From Phanerodontia chrysosporium (taxonomy: Eukaryota; Basidiomycota; Agaricomycetes; Polyporales; Phanerochaetaceae), in assembly GCA_001910725.1 (NCBI GenBank), contig MJGA01000026.1:310001-374000 (forward strand): a stretch of 64,000 bases of DNA. Direction: 5' to 3'. Below, in pieces: positions 12,301 through 25,108 of the stretch. Below the pieces are notes generated by a model that was not told the origin of the DNA, ran no database searches, and saw only the letters and a list, made by a program, of their open reading frames with translations. Within the stretch, counting starts at the first letter, position 1. Each line of letters opens with the position of its first letter. Position numbers and translations under genes: made by a program.

Positions 12301-15300
12301 GTAGGCGGCCTGTTTCTGGAGCTCGAGCTGAGCGTCCGCCAGCTGACGATCGGTGACGCGCTTGGCCTCCTCTAGGACGTGGACATGTTCGACGATAGTC
12401 TTGTCCTGCTTCGCCTCCAATTGCTTCACCTCCCACTCCCGAGCTTTGAGGTCTGTGAGAGCCTTGTTCAACTCTCTGTCCAGCTTGATGTTCAGGTCCT
12501 TGAGGCGGATTATCTCGGTCTTCTGCGTCGTCAGAGTGTGCTCGAGCTGCTTGCGTTTGGCGATCTCAGACTCGAGTTGCTTCCGATTAGCCTCCATGTT
12601 ACGGTCGTTGGCGGCCTTGTCTCGCTCAAGCTGAAGCACGACATCCTCAAAGTCTTGATACTTGGACTGTGCAGTCGCAAGCTTACGCTCCAGGGCCTAT
12701 CAGAATAGTTAGCACTCATAGCCATCAATCCGGGTTCTCAACTTACATCTCGCTCTTTGAGAGCATTGGCCAACTGGCTCTCGAGGTCTATCTGCCGAGA
12801 CCGTACAGACTGGAGGTCTGACTCGATGCTCCTCTTAGCCTTGACCGCCTCGGACAGGGCAGCCTCGGCGTCCTTGAGTTTGGCCTGGCTATTTGCCTCG
12901 CGATCCTGCAAGGTCTTGTGGTTTTGCTCGAGCGTTCGGTGTTCGCGGACTAGAGTATCGAGCTCGACCTTGAGTTTGCTCTGACCCTCAAGGGCCTGCT
13001 TGCGCGCGTCGCTCAGGTCTTGCGACAGCTTGGCCACTTGCGAACGTAAATCAGCAAGCTCCGCCTCCTTGCTCTTATCGGCCTCGCTCCTGCGCGTTTC
13101 CTCGGTTGCCTTTGCCTGGAGCAAGGAACGTAACTCATCTAGCTCCGCCTGCAGCCGCACACGAGCTTCTGAGTCTCGCTTTCCATCGAGCTGCTGCGCC
13201 TGTAGTTCGTGGGTAAGAGTGTCGACTTGGCCTTGTAGCTCGGTCATCTCCTTGAGTAGACTAGCGCGCTCCGTTTTCGACTTGTCAAGCTCAGACGTCA
13301 GACGAGCCATTTCGTCCTCTTTCTTCTTGATCATGTTCGTGTACTCTGTCGCAGTGCGTGCCATTTCAGCGAGTTGTTCCTTGGCTATACGTGCATCGCG
13401 CTCGAGGGCATCGGCTTTCTCGCGTATCGAGTCCCTGGAGACGCCCGCTATTAAGTTGGAGTGTGGTATTTTCCGACAAAGTGGACGCACCTCTGCAAGA
13501 CCTCTGCCTTTAGCTTGCTGTCCAAGTCGGAAACAGCAGAGTCCATACGCTCCTTGATGCGCGCAACGTCTTCTTCCCGCTCAGCGACAAGGTTCTTGAG
13601 CTCCTCCGTTTGCTTCTGCAACTCCTCTTTCTCCGCAGTAAGGATGTCGATGTCCTCCTCTGCCTCGTTCAGGCTCTCCGTCAGCTCCGTCTCCTTCTTG
13701 GACCACTCCTGTTGCTCGGCCTCGAGCCGAACGAGGTGTTCAGCGGCCTGGTCGAACGCCTGCTGAAGTGTTCGGTGCTTCTCTTCGCTCTCCTTCTGCA
13801 ATTTGAGCGCGCGATCGAGCTGAGAGTCCAGGAGCTCGAGGTCTGCCTGCAGCGCAGCGATCTCGTCCTCAAGCTCGACCTCGCGCTTCTTGCTGCGCTC
13901 GAGTAGTGCGTCCTTATCGAGCGCAAGCGCACGCTCGGCGGCAAGATCCTCCTCGACCTTGCGCTTGTCCGCCTCCAGGCGCATGCGCAAGTTCTCGAGC
14001 GCCTCCCGCTCCTGCTTGTCGCGCTCCGCACGCTCCTTCACGAGGGCAAGCTCCATCTCCTTGCGGCGCAGCTCCTCATCGTTCCGCGTCGCCGCAAGTA
14101 GTGGCCGCACCTTCGTGTACAGTTGCCACCATGGCCAGTCGCGCAGCTCTCCGTACACGCGGGCGTTCCGCTGGATTGTCCGAATTGCGACGGCGCGGTT
14201 GAGCACCTTCTTCATCTGCCGGCGGGCGGTCCACTTGCGCGCCACGGCCTGGAGTCGTGAGAAGACGTCGAATAAGAGAGCATCGCGGCGTTCCTCCAGC
14301 TCGGCGAGAACGCCAGCCTTGAAGAAGATTTTCGACGTTCCAATTTTGAACATCGACTTGTCGAGCTCAAGTGCGTCAACCATGCGCAAGCACGCCTTCC
14401 GACCATCCATATAGCCGCGAGGGATGACTCCAGGCGTGAGGACTTCGTACCGCTGGCGGAATTCCACAAACGGCAGACGGTTAGGATAACCAAGACGGGC
14501 GATACGGATACCCTCGAGCACACCGTTGCATCGCAACTGGTCGAGGACGAGGGGCACGTCAACTCTTCCAGGCTTCTTCAACGTATTCGGGACGATACAT
14601 CTGACGAAGTGCGGTTGCGTGGCCTGTAGCTGTGCCATGAGGCTCGCAAGTTGCTCCTTGTGGCGCTGTCCGACGGTCCTGAAAGCGCCCTTTTTCGTCA
14701 TGCGTTTCTTGCTTTGCGTTCCGAAGGCGGTGGCGTGACTCGAGACAACACTGGGCGGCTCTCCGTAGTCCGCGAATAGCGAGGCCACGTACTTCTCGGC
14801 AGAGCTTGCTAGAACACGGGTAAGGTTGTCATTCAGCGGGTCCTTGTTCTTCTCAAGCCAGCCATCCGTGCGATACTCGACGCGCCCCGCGTAGTGGTGG
14901 ACGGTGAAGCCCTGCTCGAATCGCGACGGCTCGTACTTGAGCTTTCCCGGGTGCTCCTCCTCACCAGACTGCGTTTCTGACGCCCAGATCGAGTGCAGCT
15001 TGTTCGTGAAAGTCAGGTCTGACGCCTTGGGCATGATACACTCTTCGTCGAGCAAGCTGAGAATGCCGATCGCATTGCCGCTGGTTTCGATGAGGTCGAT
15101 TGTGGGCTGGAGGTCCAGGCCGAAGTTGACATAGTCCCACTCGATGCCTTCGCGCGCGTATTCTTCTTGCTCGAGCACGAACATGTGATGGTTGAAGAAC
15201 TGCTGGAGCTTCTCGTTCGTGTAGTTGATCAGCAGCTGCTCATAGCCGTTGACCTCGAAGATCTCGAAACCGGCGATATCGAGGACGCCGATGAACGTCG

Positions 15301-16994
15301 ACTTGGACGACGGACGATCGAGCGCGCGGTTGATCCTGTCAACGAGCATGCCGAAAGACTTCTCGTAGAGGGTCTTGCAGAGCGCCGCCAGCTCTTCTAC
15401 GGCCTGTTGGCGCGTGCGCGCCTGAGTGACCCATTCCCTACCAGCAAGCACGCGCGGGCGAAGTACTGCTCTCGTGAACTCTGAGACCGGTATGCCCAGC
15501 AGATGACATGCGCGTTCGGCCTGGGAGGGGTCGGGCATGACAGCATCGTCTGAGCGTGTCGCTGTGATCGTAATGTTGCCGATGTGCAGAATAGCAGCGA
15601 CGATGCGGAAGAGATCGAGCTGCTCCGCTGGGGTGAAGCCGACAACGTCCAGCGCGTTCCTGAGTAAACCCCACTCTTCGCGGTCGTCGATACCATCGAC
15701 TTCGCGTCTGCTCTTGTTTAGGTATTCATAATCCTCCACGCCGCCGTCCAGCAGCAGCGTTTCTGGGCTGATTGTAAGCGCAGGTTTCTAGCGTGGCGGG
15801 AGCGACCTACCCTTCAGGTTTCCGCCACCCTCCATGAGTTGATAGAATACATGAAAGCTTCGCTCGGCGTCGCTGCGCACAACGACCCGACTCTTCTCGA
15901 GCAAGTACCAGTCGACGTTCGCTCCGGCAATGCTGCCGTCTGGTGCGAAACTAATTCGGATGAATTTACCGAAGCGACTGGAGTTGTTATTCCTCTGTGT
16001 CTGCGCGTTACCGAATGCTTCAAGAATCGGGTTCGCCTGGAGGATCTGCCGTTCAAGAAGACCGAGCCGACCCTTAGAGTTGAGCTGTATGCTCCCACTT
16101 GTGGAGGTGATGGAGCCTGTCTTCGCGTGGCCAACTGTTGTATTCTTGCGGAAGGAAGAGTTGCGGGGCAGTCCAGTAGTTGGCATGCTTGAAGTGAAAG
16201 AGTTGGAATGAATGAGTGAAGGCGACGGTGAATGTGACGGTGTATCGGGTGCATGGGCGTCCGTAGCGATTGCAGCAAGGTATTGAATGACCTTCTTCGT
16301 ACTTTCGGTCTTTCCTGCACCAGACTCGCCGCTACTTGGGGTCAGTACCAGCTGAACTCGATAAAGCGCGTCGCGTACGTGATTAGGATACTCTGATTCT
16401 CCCGCTCCTCGCCCATGTTGACCCACGCGCGTTCGGCAATGGCGAAGATATGAGGCGGGTTCTCGTCACGGCGCTTGCCTCTGTACTGCTGTACGATGGC
16501 ATCCGAGTAAAGGGGAAGGTTCTGGTATGGATTGATAGCGACCAAGAAGAGCCCAGAGTACGTCTGCACGAGTGCGGTCAAAGCTGTCCCCAAAGTGAAC
16601 AGGGATAAGACATACATAGATTGCACCAGAGCCATAGCGAAGCCTCAGATTATGCACTACGCTCGCTTCATTGAGGAACGTCAGGTCTGCAATGTCGTCT
16701 ACCCTGTCGAACTTTGGAGGGTTCATCTTGGACAACGCGTACAAGGGGAGTCTCCGGATCTTCCAAAGTACGGTAAGTGCGAGCAACCGAGTTCATCTCA
16801 TACAGCCCATAGCATACCTCTCCGCCGGCAGCCATGACCACGTCCCCCATGTCGTCTTCCTCCTTAACCACCCATCCGGCGAGGTAGCCATCCTTGTCAT
16901 CTGGCACCCAGACCCATTTCTTCTCGTTAAATTCAGCTTGTAGCGCTGCAGCTCGCGCAGCTTCCGCGCCCTGCGATGGCCGTGGTGTAGGCAT
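9310..16994 (-). CDS. Class II myosin heavy chain
   Basis: This is a conventional two-headed myosin that forms the contractile actomyosin ring in cytokinesis. The start is the ATG at 16,992-16,994 ([20 protein letters not shown]). An N-terminal SH3-like segment ([19 protein letters not shown]) precedes the motor. The motor shows the P-loop [10 protein letters not shown], a switch I region ([10 protein letters not shown]), switch II ([15 protein letters not shown]) and the actin-binding region ([18 protein letters not shown]). A low-complexity Ser/Thr insertion lies between the P-loop and switch I. An IQ-type neck leads to [14 protein letters not shown], the usual start of the rod. The rest, about 1,400 residues, is heptad-rich coiled coil. 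It is cut by around ten short introns; the last exon encodes a tail ending SSPRKGGA, with the stop at 9,310-9,312. Total length is roughly 2,200 residues, normal for the class. No frame breaks were seen. Confidence 0.95.
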
Positions 16995-17384
16995 CGCGAA
17001 TTGCTAGGGGTTGTCTGCAGAAGGGGCAAGGGTTGCGTATGCGTGCAATGAGTCGGTTGGAAAGTTGTGAGATTCCGAAGCGTGTTGGGTATCGATCGTA
17101 ACTGGTCGTAGCTGTACACACAGTACCCTGGTATATGCCCTGGTACCGCCGCGTTTGGGGGTTAAATGGGGTAAAATGAGAGGATATTGCTCCCCGCGGG
17201 AGACGAACGAAATGAGACCCGTATGGCGCGTGACATCAGACCCAACCAGTCACAGGGAGATGATCCGCGTAACGCTCTTGATGCGCTGATGCGCCTGATG
17301 CGCCCACTAGCGCTTGACAGAACTTCGACTAGCAGAGGAAAGAGACTCCGATGGGCTGTGCAATTTACGACCTCTCACTACAGT
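16995..17384. other. Intergenic, myosin promoter side
   Basis: No gene recognised. The stretch immediately right of 16,994 must hold the myosin promoter and leader. No single promoter element stands out. Confidence 0.4.
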
Positions 17385-17990
17385 TTATGCCCGTCCATAC
17401 ACGCGCAGAAGTTCATCCGCATCATCTGCGGTCATCTGCATCAGCTGACCCTCACTCCAGAAGGACGTCCGCATGCCCCACATCTGGCGGAAGAACGGCT
17501 GCGACCAGAACAACGGTTTGTCGTCTGCGTCGCGCTCGAACCTATGGATTGTGCTCAGCATCCACGCACCCGCGCCTGTGTGCCCGAAGCACTGACCGTG
17601 CCCCAAGACGCGTCGCCCGCCGCTTGCCAATGCCAATGAACAGGCGGCTGTACTTCTCCTCAGTGAGCAGGCCCGGCGCACCAGAGAAATCATCGCAGCG
17701 CTGCGTCTCAACGATGTGCGCGAGCCAATCGACCCATTTCTCGGCGATGCATGCACTCAGCGTCGGCGGCAAGCGCGCGCTGATCTCGAGGAGCTCCCGC
17801 CGATTCTGCGCGCGCTCGCCCATCCAGCGGCCCGTCCGCCCCTCCCCACCGGAGCCCGCGCGGATGACGACCGTTGTGGGAATCTGCCCGCACGCTCGAG
17901 CTTTGTCCAGTCCGCGGCTGCTGCGTGTGTCTTGTACTCCTCCATCACCTCAGCGATAGTCCGGACTTCGCCCTTGGTGACCTAGATTTT
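17385..17990 (-). pseudogene. Broken hypothetical gene
   Basis: On the minus strand a likely exon follows an acceptor (AATCTAG) near 17,983 and reads VTKGEVRTIAEVMEEYKTHA, then ADWTKLERAGQIPTTVVIRA. It continues through a helical block (RRELLEISARLPPTLSACIA; EKWVDWLAHIVETQRCDDFS) to LFIGIGKRRA. The frame then changes to a second coherent segment (LGHGQCFGHTGAGAWMLSTI; SQPFFRQMWGMRTSFWSEGQ) ending at 17,385. No intron signal explains the change. I do not recognise the family. The two halves read as one protein with a frameshift. A start codon upstream of the first block was not found. Confidence 0.4.
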
Positions 17991-18742
17991 TGCTTGGCTA
18001 TCTCGTATGGACTGTTTGCAATGCCTGCAAGTCTTCATGACCGTTATTCGAACCAACAGACACGCGGATGATTTTTGTGCGCCTTATACGCGTACTGCCG
18101 GTTGCCACAAAGCTCTTTCGAGGCGCCCGTGAAAGCCAACCACACATACAAGGCCGCACTTACATGTGAGGTGACGAGGCTCGCAGAACCCGCGTTAGGT
18201 CGTTGTAAGAGGACCAACCTTCTACGGTACCTCTCAAGTCCATTTGGAGGGCGAAATGTTGGATAATGGATCGAAAGCGTGGTGGATCGCTAACCCATAC
18301 ACTCCAACATTTGGACGAACAGCTTGGAAGAAAGGAGGGCTCGCGTCGCGAGGTGCCGCAAGTCGGCATATGTAGACTCAACGAGAGGTGCGCGCGGAAG
18401 GAATCACGGGCTACCAGGTTGCGCGCGGGCTGCGGTGATGGATGAGCTTCCAGCAGCGTTCGTTTAGTGTAGAACACACTCGCGCAAGCGGTCAGAAATG
18501 GACTGGATATGCATGCATAATAAGTGGCGCAATGAGAAATAAAAGCATACAGTGGTAATCCGCATATCCTCACGCGAGGAGTGTCATCTCGCCAGCCCTG
18601 CGCAAGCTGTCCATCGTACAAACGACACCGACCCGGCAAAAGCCTCTCTCTCCGCACCAGCCCCGCTCCACAGCCCACATGGAGGGCACACACAACCAGC
18701 CCTTGGTTGGTGTACGGCTCAACGGAGGTCTGCGAGGCGCTT
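17991..18742. other. Intergenic
   Basis: Only spurious-looking frames are present. The right end is probably the 3' UTR of the eL38 gene. Confidence 0.4.
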
Positions 18743-19197
18743 TTACTTCTTCTTGGGGGTGACCTTCTCGACGTCAATTACCCGAAGGCCTGTAGCGCGG
18801 CCACAGTGAGTCTAGGTATCTCAGTACAAGAAGCAGCATGCACACCTGGGGGGAGGCTCTGCCTGAGCTTCTCAGCCTTCTCCGGATCGTCGAGGGAGAG
18901 GGTGTAGAGGTAGCGGGTGCACCTGACCTTGAACTTGGTCTTGGTCTTCGCACCCGCAACCCGAGGAGCGATCTTCTTTATCCGCGCCTCTGTAGGACAG
19001 ATACCAAAGTACGAGAGAGACACCGTTCAGCGATTTTGGTACGCAAAGTACAGAGGCCTATGGGACGCACCGGTCGCATCCTTGCGGGTCGCGATCTCGA
19101 TGAACTGCTTGATGTCGCGGATTTCCTTGGGCTAGAGTACCGGCATAGGTTAGTCCTACGTGGTGCACGGCGGCGGAGCGCAGGGAATGCTTGCCAT
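18743..19197 (-). CDS. RPL38: 60S ribosomal protein eL38
   Basis: This is a small component of the cytosolic large ribosomal subunit. The four-exon reading is exact in phase: 19,195-19,197, 19,071-19,131, 18,846-18,989 and 18,743-18,789, giving 84 residues. Exon 2 begins [20 protein letters not shown], exon 3 holds [17 protein letters not shown] and [12 protein letters not shown], and exon 4 ends [14 protein letters not shown]. All are hallmark eL38 sequence. The first exon appears to be the ATG alone, in good context (CCCGCCATGG). It is followed by a 63-nt intron with a GC donor (GCAAGC) and acceptor CTCTAG. The other introns are GT-AG (81 and 56 nt). The one-codon first exon is inferred from the conserved MPKEI N-terminus, not proven. 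Confidence 0.92.
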
Positions 19198-19759
19198 GGC
19201 GGGATTCGTGGGGGCGGTCTTGACGAGCTTGGCCCTTTGCCTGCTGTTATTGATGGCAGTTCCAAATCGGTCGCGAGCCGCGGTGGCTGAAACCTTATTT
19301 TTTGTAACTATACAGATGGCGTCGGGGCGCGCACTTACGTAAGCCTCGCCGCTCCTGCTCAGGGCGCTCACCGCCGCCGACGCTCACGACGGAACAGCGA
19401 GTTTCGTTGCGGCCTTTTGTTACTACAATGTTCAGCTGAGCGGGCAGGCCGACTGCTACCCGACTATGCAGACGTCGAAGCGCACTCGGACCGCATGTCG
19501 CTGGGAGCTTTCATGTTGTCAGAAATCGACAGTACTAGTGCTGGGACGCATGTCATAAAACGCTTCGGTCACTCACCATGGTTCGCTGCATCACCGTCAC
19601 CGCGGTTACTTGACCTGATTCACTGGTTAGCGATCACTGGTTAGCCTTGCTAATTACCGACTAATCCATTCAACTAATACAGTCCTGTGTCTAAAAAATA
19701 CAACAAGTCGTTTGTATACCCGATAGTGTACAATTTTATGCCTACGGACATCTCTTGGT
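19198..19759. other. Intergenic, eL38 promoter side
   Basis: No gene found. The left part must carry the eL38 promoter; the right part is the 3' side of the oxidoreductase gene. No element is distinct enough to name. Confidence 0.4.
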
Positions 19760-21261
19760 TTACTCGAAAAGCGGCTCGATGAACACGCCCTTGCTCCAGA
19801 CCTTCTCAGGATCGTACTTGGCCTTGAGCCTCCGCAGCCGCGGGAGGTTGGGTCCAAATACGTCCTCCGCCTTCTCATCGCCCTGACACATGCTGATGAA
19901 CCACCCTAGGTCCCTGCCTGACAGCTCCGCGTTCTTCTCGCGGACGAACTCGGCCAAGGACTTCGCCCACGCGCTCGCGGCCGGGACGCCAGCGTCGGTC
20001 GTAGACCGCCCCTGGACGGCCATCCAGTAGTGCGGCACGCGCAGAGGCAGCGCTGTATCTGCCACGCCCACTTGCACCAGCTTCTCGGGGCTCGTCACGT
20101 CGAAGAGCACCGCCGACCCGCGCACGTCCTCGCTTGTCTCCGTGAACGCGACCCACTTTTCCCACACAGCGAGCAGTAGCTCAGGGTACAGGTCGCTGTA
20201 GACCGTGCCCCGGATGACGAGGCGGCGTGGTGCGCTCTTCAGCGACGCGTCGGCGCCGTGCGATGACGTGTTCAGGTCTGGCACCGTCGCGATCTTTTCG
20301 AACACGGGCTTGATGTCGCCTGAGCGGAACGGCGCGAGCACCTTGGCGGACCGCTCGCCATTGTCGTCGTGCAATACCATTGGCAGCAGCGTCACAGAGG
20401 GCTAGATCGTCCAAGTCAGAGACCGTCTCCGCCAGTAGATCAGGCGCGGGGCATACCTTGAAATGTGGCGCAGGGCGCGAAAAGTTGATTGTCAGCTTCT
20501 CCCCAGCGGTTTGCGACGCCTTCCACTCCTTGATCGTCTTGACCACCTTCTCGATCTCAGTGCCGGGATACGCGAGGACTCCTGTGCCGTAGGGGCCCGA
20601 AGAAGGGTGGACCTTGAACACGAACTCCACGACGACGCCAAACTGCCCGCCACCACCTTTCAATAGCCGAAGCGTGAGTGGCAGCCCATGGCAGTCGACT
20701 GCATCACGTACCGCGAATCGCCCAGAACAAATCCGGTTCCTCGTCCGCGCTCGTCTTGACGATGCGCCCGTCCGCGAGCACGACCGTCGCCGCGAGCAGG
20801 TTGTCGATCGTGAGGCCGTGCTCGCCCATGAGCGGCCCGTACCCACCGCCCGTCGTGAACCCGCCGACGCCGATGAACCACAGCGGCGAGCCGACGACAT
20901 CGACGCCGGCGCGCGCCGTGACCTCGTACACGTCCCCCCAGCGCGCGCCGCCCTGCACGACGATGCTGCGCCCGTCGTCCGCGAGCGTGACCGCGCGGAG
21001 CGGCGCGAGGTCGAGCACGAGCCCGCCCGCGGAGCTCGCCCACGTCGCGCTGTGCGTCCCGCCGCCCTTGATCGCGACCTCGAGCGGCGGCGTCTGCGCG
21101 CGCGCGAACGCGACCGCGGCTGCGACGTCCGCGTACCCTGCCGGCTGCACGATGTAGGCCGCGGGCAGCTGCGACAGCTCCGAGTTGCGCGTGAGCGCCG
21201 CGGTGTACGCCTCGCCCGACGCGGGCGTCAGCACGGTGCCTTCAATCTTCAGTGTCGCCAT
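19760..21261 (-). CDS. FAD-linked oxidoreductase, berberine-bridge-enzyme-like (VAO/PCMH type)
   Basis: The protein should bind FAD through a PCMH-type domain and oxidise a small organic substrate. It starts at the ATG ending at 21,261 (MATLKIEGTVLTPASGEAYT). The FAD domain shows IVQPAGYADVAAAVAFAR, a GGGTHSATWASSAGG loop (in related enzymes a His here carries the flavin), WGDVYEVTARAG and GGFTTGGGYGPLMGEHGL. The C-terminal BBE-type tail is present (KYDPEKVWSKGVFIEPLFE). Two short introns interrupt it, one after DEEPDLFWAIRG (about 20,654-20,708) and one after the PAPHFK motif (about 20,402-20,458). No signal peptide is seen, so it is probably intracellular, unlike many secreted relatives. 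Substrate cannot be inferred. Length, about 465 residues, is normal. Confidence 0.85.
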
Positions 21262-21679
21262 TGCTGTGCGTTCCTTGGATGGGCGGACGCAGGACGCGTG
21301 AGGGCCTGTTATATCTGTCTGCGGCCCAGGGACTGGAGCACGTCTGATGCCCGCACTGTCTCAGCAAAGGCGGTCGGGCGGCGCTCTGCCCGCGCAAGGA
21401 TCGCCGCACAGCCGAGCCGTGGGTCGGCGCAAAAGAGCGACACTCGACGCATCGATCGCGTCACCGGGCGAGCACGGTTATGGTGGGCTGAAACGGACGA
21501 AGCACATCTTTGTGCAGCAGCTTAGTTATCCTCAGCGCTGGGCCTCGGGCGACCTTGTCAAACAGAACTTGCATACACCAAGAAAGTCTCGTAACTAAGC
21601 CTACAATACACTAGACACAAGTCTGCGCGACAATGTCCTCCCAACATAAATACAGATCGTGCACATCAAGATGCCACCC
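21262..21679. other. Intergenic between two minus-strand genes
   Basis: The left end is the promoter side of the oxidoreductase and the right end is the 3' side of the RING gene. No gene recognised. Confidence 0.4.
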
Positions 21680-24600
21680 TTACCACGACCTATCGGGGTC
21701 TGGCCACGGCCTGAATACAGACCAAGGACCTCGACCTCTCCCACTCTGCCCGTTCCCGTTTCCGTTTCCATCCCCGTCGCCGGTGTTGCGCGCAGCATCA
21801 CCAGCACCACCAGCACCTCCCGTCCGGCTACCAGACGCACCCGTAGCAGTCGTGCTCTCAGGCGGTGCGCCCCAAGCGCTGCTCTGCGGGCGGCGAGACC
21901 ACCCATCGGGCCCGATACCGAGCGAAAGGGTCCAGCTGTTGTCCCCGTCCCTCAGCATGTTCCACGCAGCCTGCACACTGTCGCTCGTGGACGCAGGGCC
22001 GCCCTCGCGGGTCGTGGCGCTCTCCGGCTCGCGCCAGGGCTCGTCCGCGGCGCGGCCTGCCGCGGCGGCTGGCTCAGGGCCGCGCCACGCGGACACGAGC
22101 CCCGCCTCTTCTAACGCCGACCATTGCGAGCGGCGCCGGCGCTCCACGAGCACCGTGTCCTCGTCGTCGCTGACGTCGACACCTACCCTGAGCACGGGCG
22201 GCAGGCGCCGCGCCGCGTCGTGCTCGCGCTCTCCCGCGCGGGTCTCGCCGACACGGACCTCGCCCGCGCTGCTCGATGCACTCTCCGGGTTGCGCGCCCG
22301 CACGGCAAGCGGGGCAGTCCCTCCGGTAGTGATGCGCACGCGCGGCCGGCCAAAGGCATCCCGAGTGCGGTCGGGCTCACGGATGGCCTCGACAGGTGCG
22401 CGACACGTCGGGCAGGTGCGCGCGGTCTGGAGCCACCGCACGAGGCACGGCTTGTGGAACCAGTGTGTGCAGTTCGGCATGCGCAGACACATGTCGTTCT
22501 CCGTCCACTGTCGACGCTCGTCAGCAGCTCACAGAGACGAACACGTAGAGGGGACTCACGTCTTCGAAGCAGATCGGGCAGTGCTCCTCCGACTCGCCGG
22601 GCCGTGCCCACTCGCCATACGTCCCGCTGGGGAGACCATCAATGATGCCTTCTGGTGTGCCCCGGGCGGTCGTCCCAATCTGAATCCTAGCATAGAACGA
22701 ACGCATCGCGCGATGCTGCCGAGGTCGAACCGCGTCAGAAGAGCGCATATACTCAGGCGCAGTACGCACCTCCAGATCAGGATGCCCCGATCGAGTGACC
22801 TGCGTCGCAAACGGGGCACGCCCGGCGGCACGCTGCCGCTCGCGCTCGCGCGCTGCGCGTTCGCGCATGGCGGTGTACGCCCTGACGCGCTCCTCCGCCG
22901 TGCGTGTCGTGCGTGTGCCTTCGCCAGGGCCCCCGACCGGCTGTGGACGGTCGCGGGGCGGCGCAGCCTGGCGTGTATGGCTCGCGACCATCTGCTCGCG
23001 CAGCATCGCCGCGCGCTCCTGCCAGCTCGGATTGCGCGCTTGCTGCACGGGCCGGCCCGCTCTGCCCACGGAGCCGTCGTCCTCGAGCAGCCGGATTGTC
23101 TCGGCGATGTCTTGCAGCTCCTCCTCAACAGTACTCGCCGGATCGCCTCGCGCGCTGCTCGAGCGTGGTGTGATGACGGACGGGGAATACCACGGCTGTG
23201 CCCAGGCTAGGCTGGGGTTCGGTGAGGGGGCTGCGGGCGACGCCGGACCGAAGAGCTCTTGGATGCCAGGCAGAGAGGCAGATGCATCGTCGAGGACATC
23301 CCTCCTAGACGGCTCGGTGGCAGGACGCGATGACACCCGTTGCAGCTGTAGGTGCCATTCTCGACGCCGCGCAAGGATATCTCGGCGGCGTGTGAGATCA
23401 TCGCTGCGCACGGAGGGAGCCCGAAGCATCCCTTCCGGAGATGTCTCCTGCTCTACAAATGGTCGGACACTGGACGCTCGGGACGCAGACTCGATTGGCG
23501 TCGCGGCGCCGCGGTGCGTCGTGGCAAACCGACCTGAACTGCCATGTCCCTCGCGGATGCGAGCCGCCATACTAGGCACAGGGAGCGTTGCCGATCGGGA
23601 CATACCAGCTGGCGTAGCGGAGCGCTCTCTGCGATCGGCACTGCGCTCAAGGGGTGGTCCGAAGTGCAAAACGTCTACAGGGGTCTCGTCCCGTGAACTA
23701 AGGACACTCCCCCGATCCAATGGTAAAGATGGCGGTTCTTCATCGACATCCATGGGCCATATTTCCCAGCCGCCTGCTCCCCTGTCGCTTGCTGAGAGAG
23801 GATAAGCAGGTGGGTACGGATCAGGCATTGGATCAAGCTCCGGTTCACGGTGTAAGGGGCTAAATTCGCGGAGCCGTGCTTCGACGCGGCTCTCAATTGT
23901 GGAGGGCGGAGCTGGCGCTGAAAAGACGATAAGCACGTAAGCAGTCAGAGAATATGTATACGTACAGCTGACAACGCGAGTGCGATCTAACGCACGCTCC
24001 CATCGAGACGAGCCAGCATCATTCCCCGAGGGCCGAAGTGCAGGAAGAATAGAGTAGCTTTCATCCAGCAACGCGTGCTCCAATTCTCGCCGTCGCTGCC
24101 GTTCGCGAGTCCAGCGATCCTCTGATGCGTCTGGGTTAGTCCAGCTGTAGAGAGGCGGTTGCGCAGGTGGCGTCGCCTCGCGCCGTACGGGTAGTGGAGG
24201 GATCGGGAGGATTTCCCCTTCCAAGGATGCGTGTGAATATAGACGGGCGGTCAGATCATTGAGGCTACGGATTCTCTCATTGAGGCCTAGGTTGATCTTG
24301 TCAGATTAGGCACTTTGAAAGCGTAGGACAGTACGTACGTCTACGTTCGGTTTCTAGGTCAATGGCCCGCGACAGAGGGGGGCGGTCGGCATGCTGACTG
24401 GGCCTATTCGTAGCGCTATTCCATAGTGTGTCGATATCAGAAAAGAGCCATTGCGACCCGCGAGCAGTAGCGGATGGCGGTCGTGTACTGTTTGACCGCT
24501 CGCTCTGCGCCCTATTGTTGTTCAGCCGTTCAGTGTGCTGAGAGCGCAGGGCAGACTCCATGTCCTCAATGGTGATCATCATTCTGCGCGCGACGTTGAT

Positions 24601-25108
24601 GACACGAGTGCTCGACGAGTCGGCGTTGACCATGTTGCGCATCTGGCGCTGCAGCTGCCCGAGGTTGTCGATGAGGCTCCGGACTTCGGGGTCCTGCAGT
24701 GTACCTCGGACAAAACTCGGCTCCGCGAGGTCTTCGGGCTGCGACGGCGCGCGCGCAACGGCCACGTCGGTGGTGACCACGGGCGGGGCGGGCTCAGGAG
24801 CAGGGGCTAGGATGGGGCTCAGCATGAGGTTCAGGGCCCCAGAAGAGGACGGCGACCCCGCTGGGGTCGTTGACAAGCCATGGATGGGAGGGGTAGTGAG
24901 CGTCGACGATGACGAGCTTGCCCTGCAGAGTCAGCAAGCAGGCAGTATCAGCTCGAAGATAGGCACACATCGGCGGGCACACGCACTCTGGCTCGCCGCC
25001 GCTCGCGCTCGGCTCGACCTGCGATGGCCCTGCTCCCTCGGCGTCCAGGCGCCGCCTCTTCTGCAACGGCGACTCCGTAGCGTCGTCTCTCAGCGTGTTG
25101 TCCGACAT
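21680..25108 (-). CDS. Large RING-H2 finger protein, probable E3 ubiquitin ligase
   Basis: A C-terminal RING-H2 domain is split by an intron near 22,505-22,560: EEHCPICFED on one side, then MPNCTHWFHKPCLVRWLQ and ARTCPTCRAP on the other, giving the zinc ligands C-x2-C, C-x-H-x2-H-x2-C and C-x2-C. This arrangement is typical of E3 ligases that recruit an E2. Upstream is a long, probably disordered region rich in Arg, Ser, Pro and Glu with charged helical stretches, and downstream a Gly/Asn-rich tail. The start is probably the ATG at about 25,106-25,108 (MSDNTLRDDATESPLQKRRR, with a basic cluster like a nuclear signal). A phase-consistent intron of about 64 nt follows within GGEPE. At least three further introns fall at about 24,350, 24,230 and 23,920. 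No substrate can be suggested. Confidence 0.75.

Noticed and set aside
11321..14414. Several 100-190-residue plus-strand frames across myosin
   Set aside because: They are complements of the coiled-coil coding sequence (Ser/Arg-rich shadows) and lack independent support.
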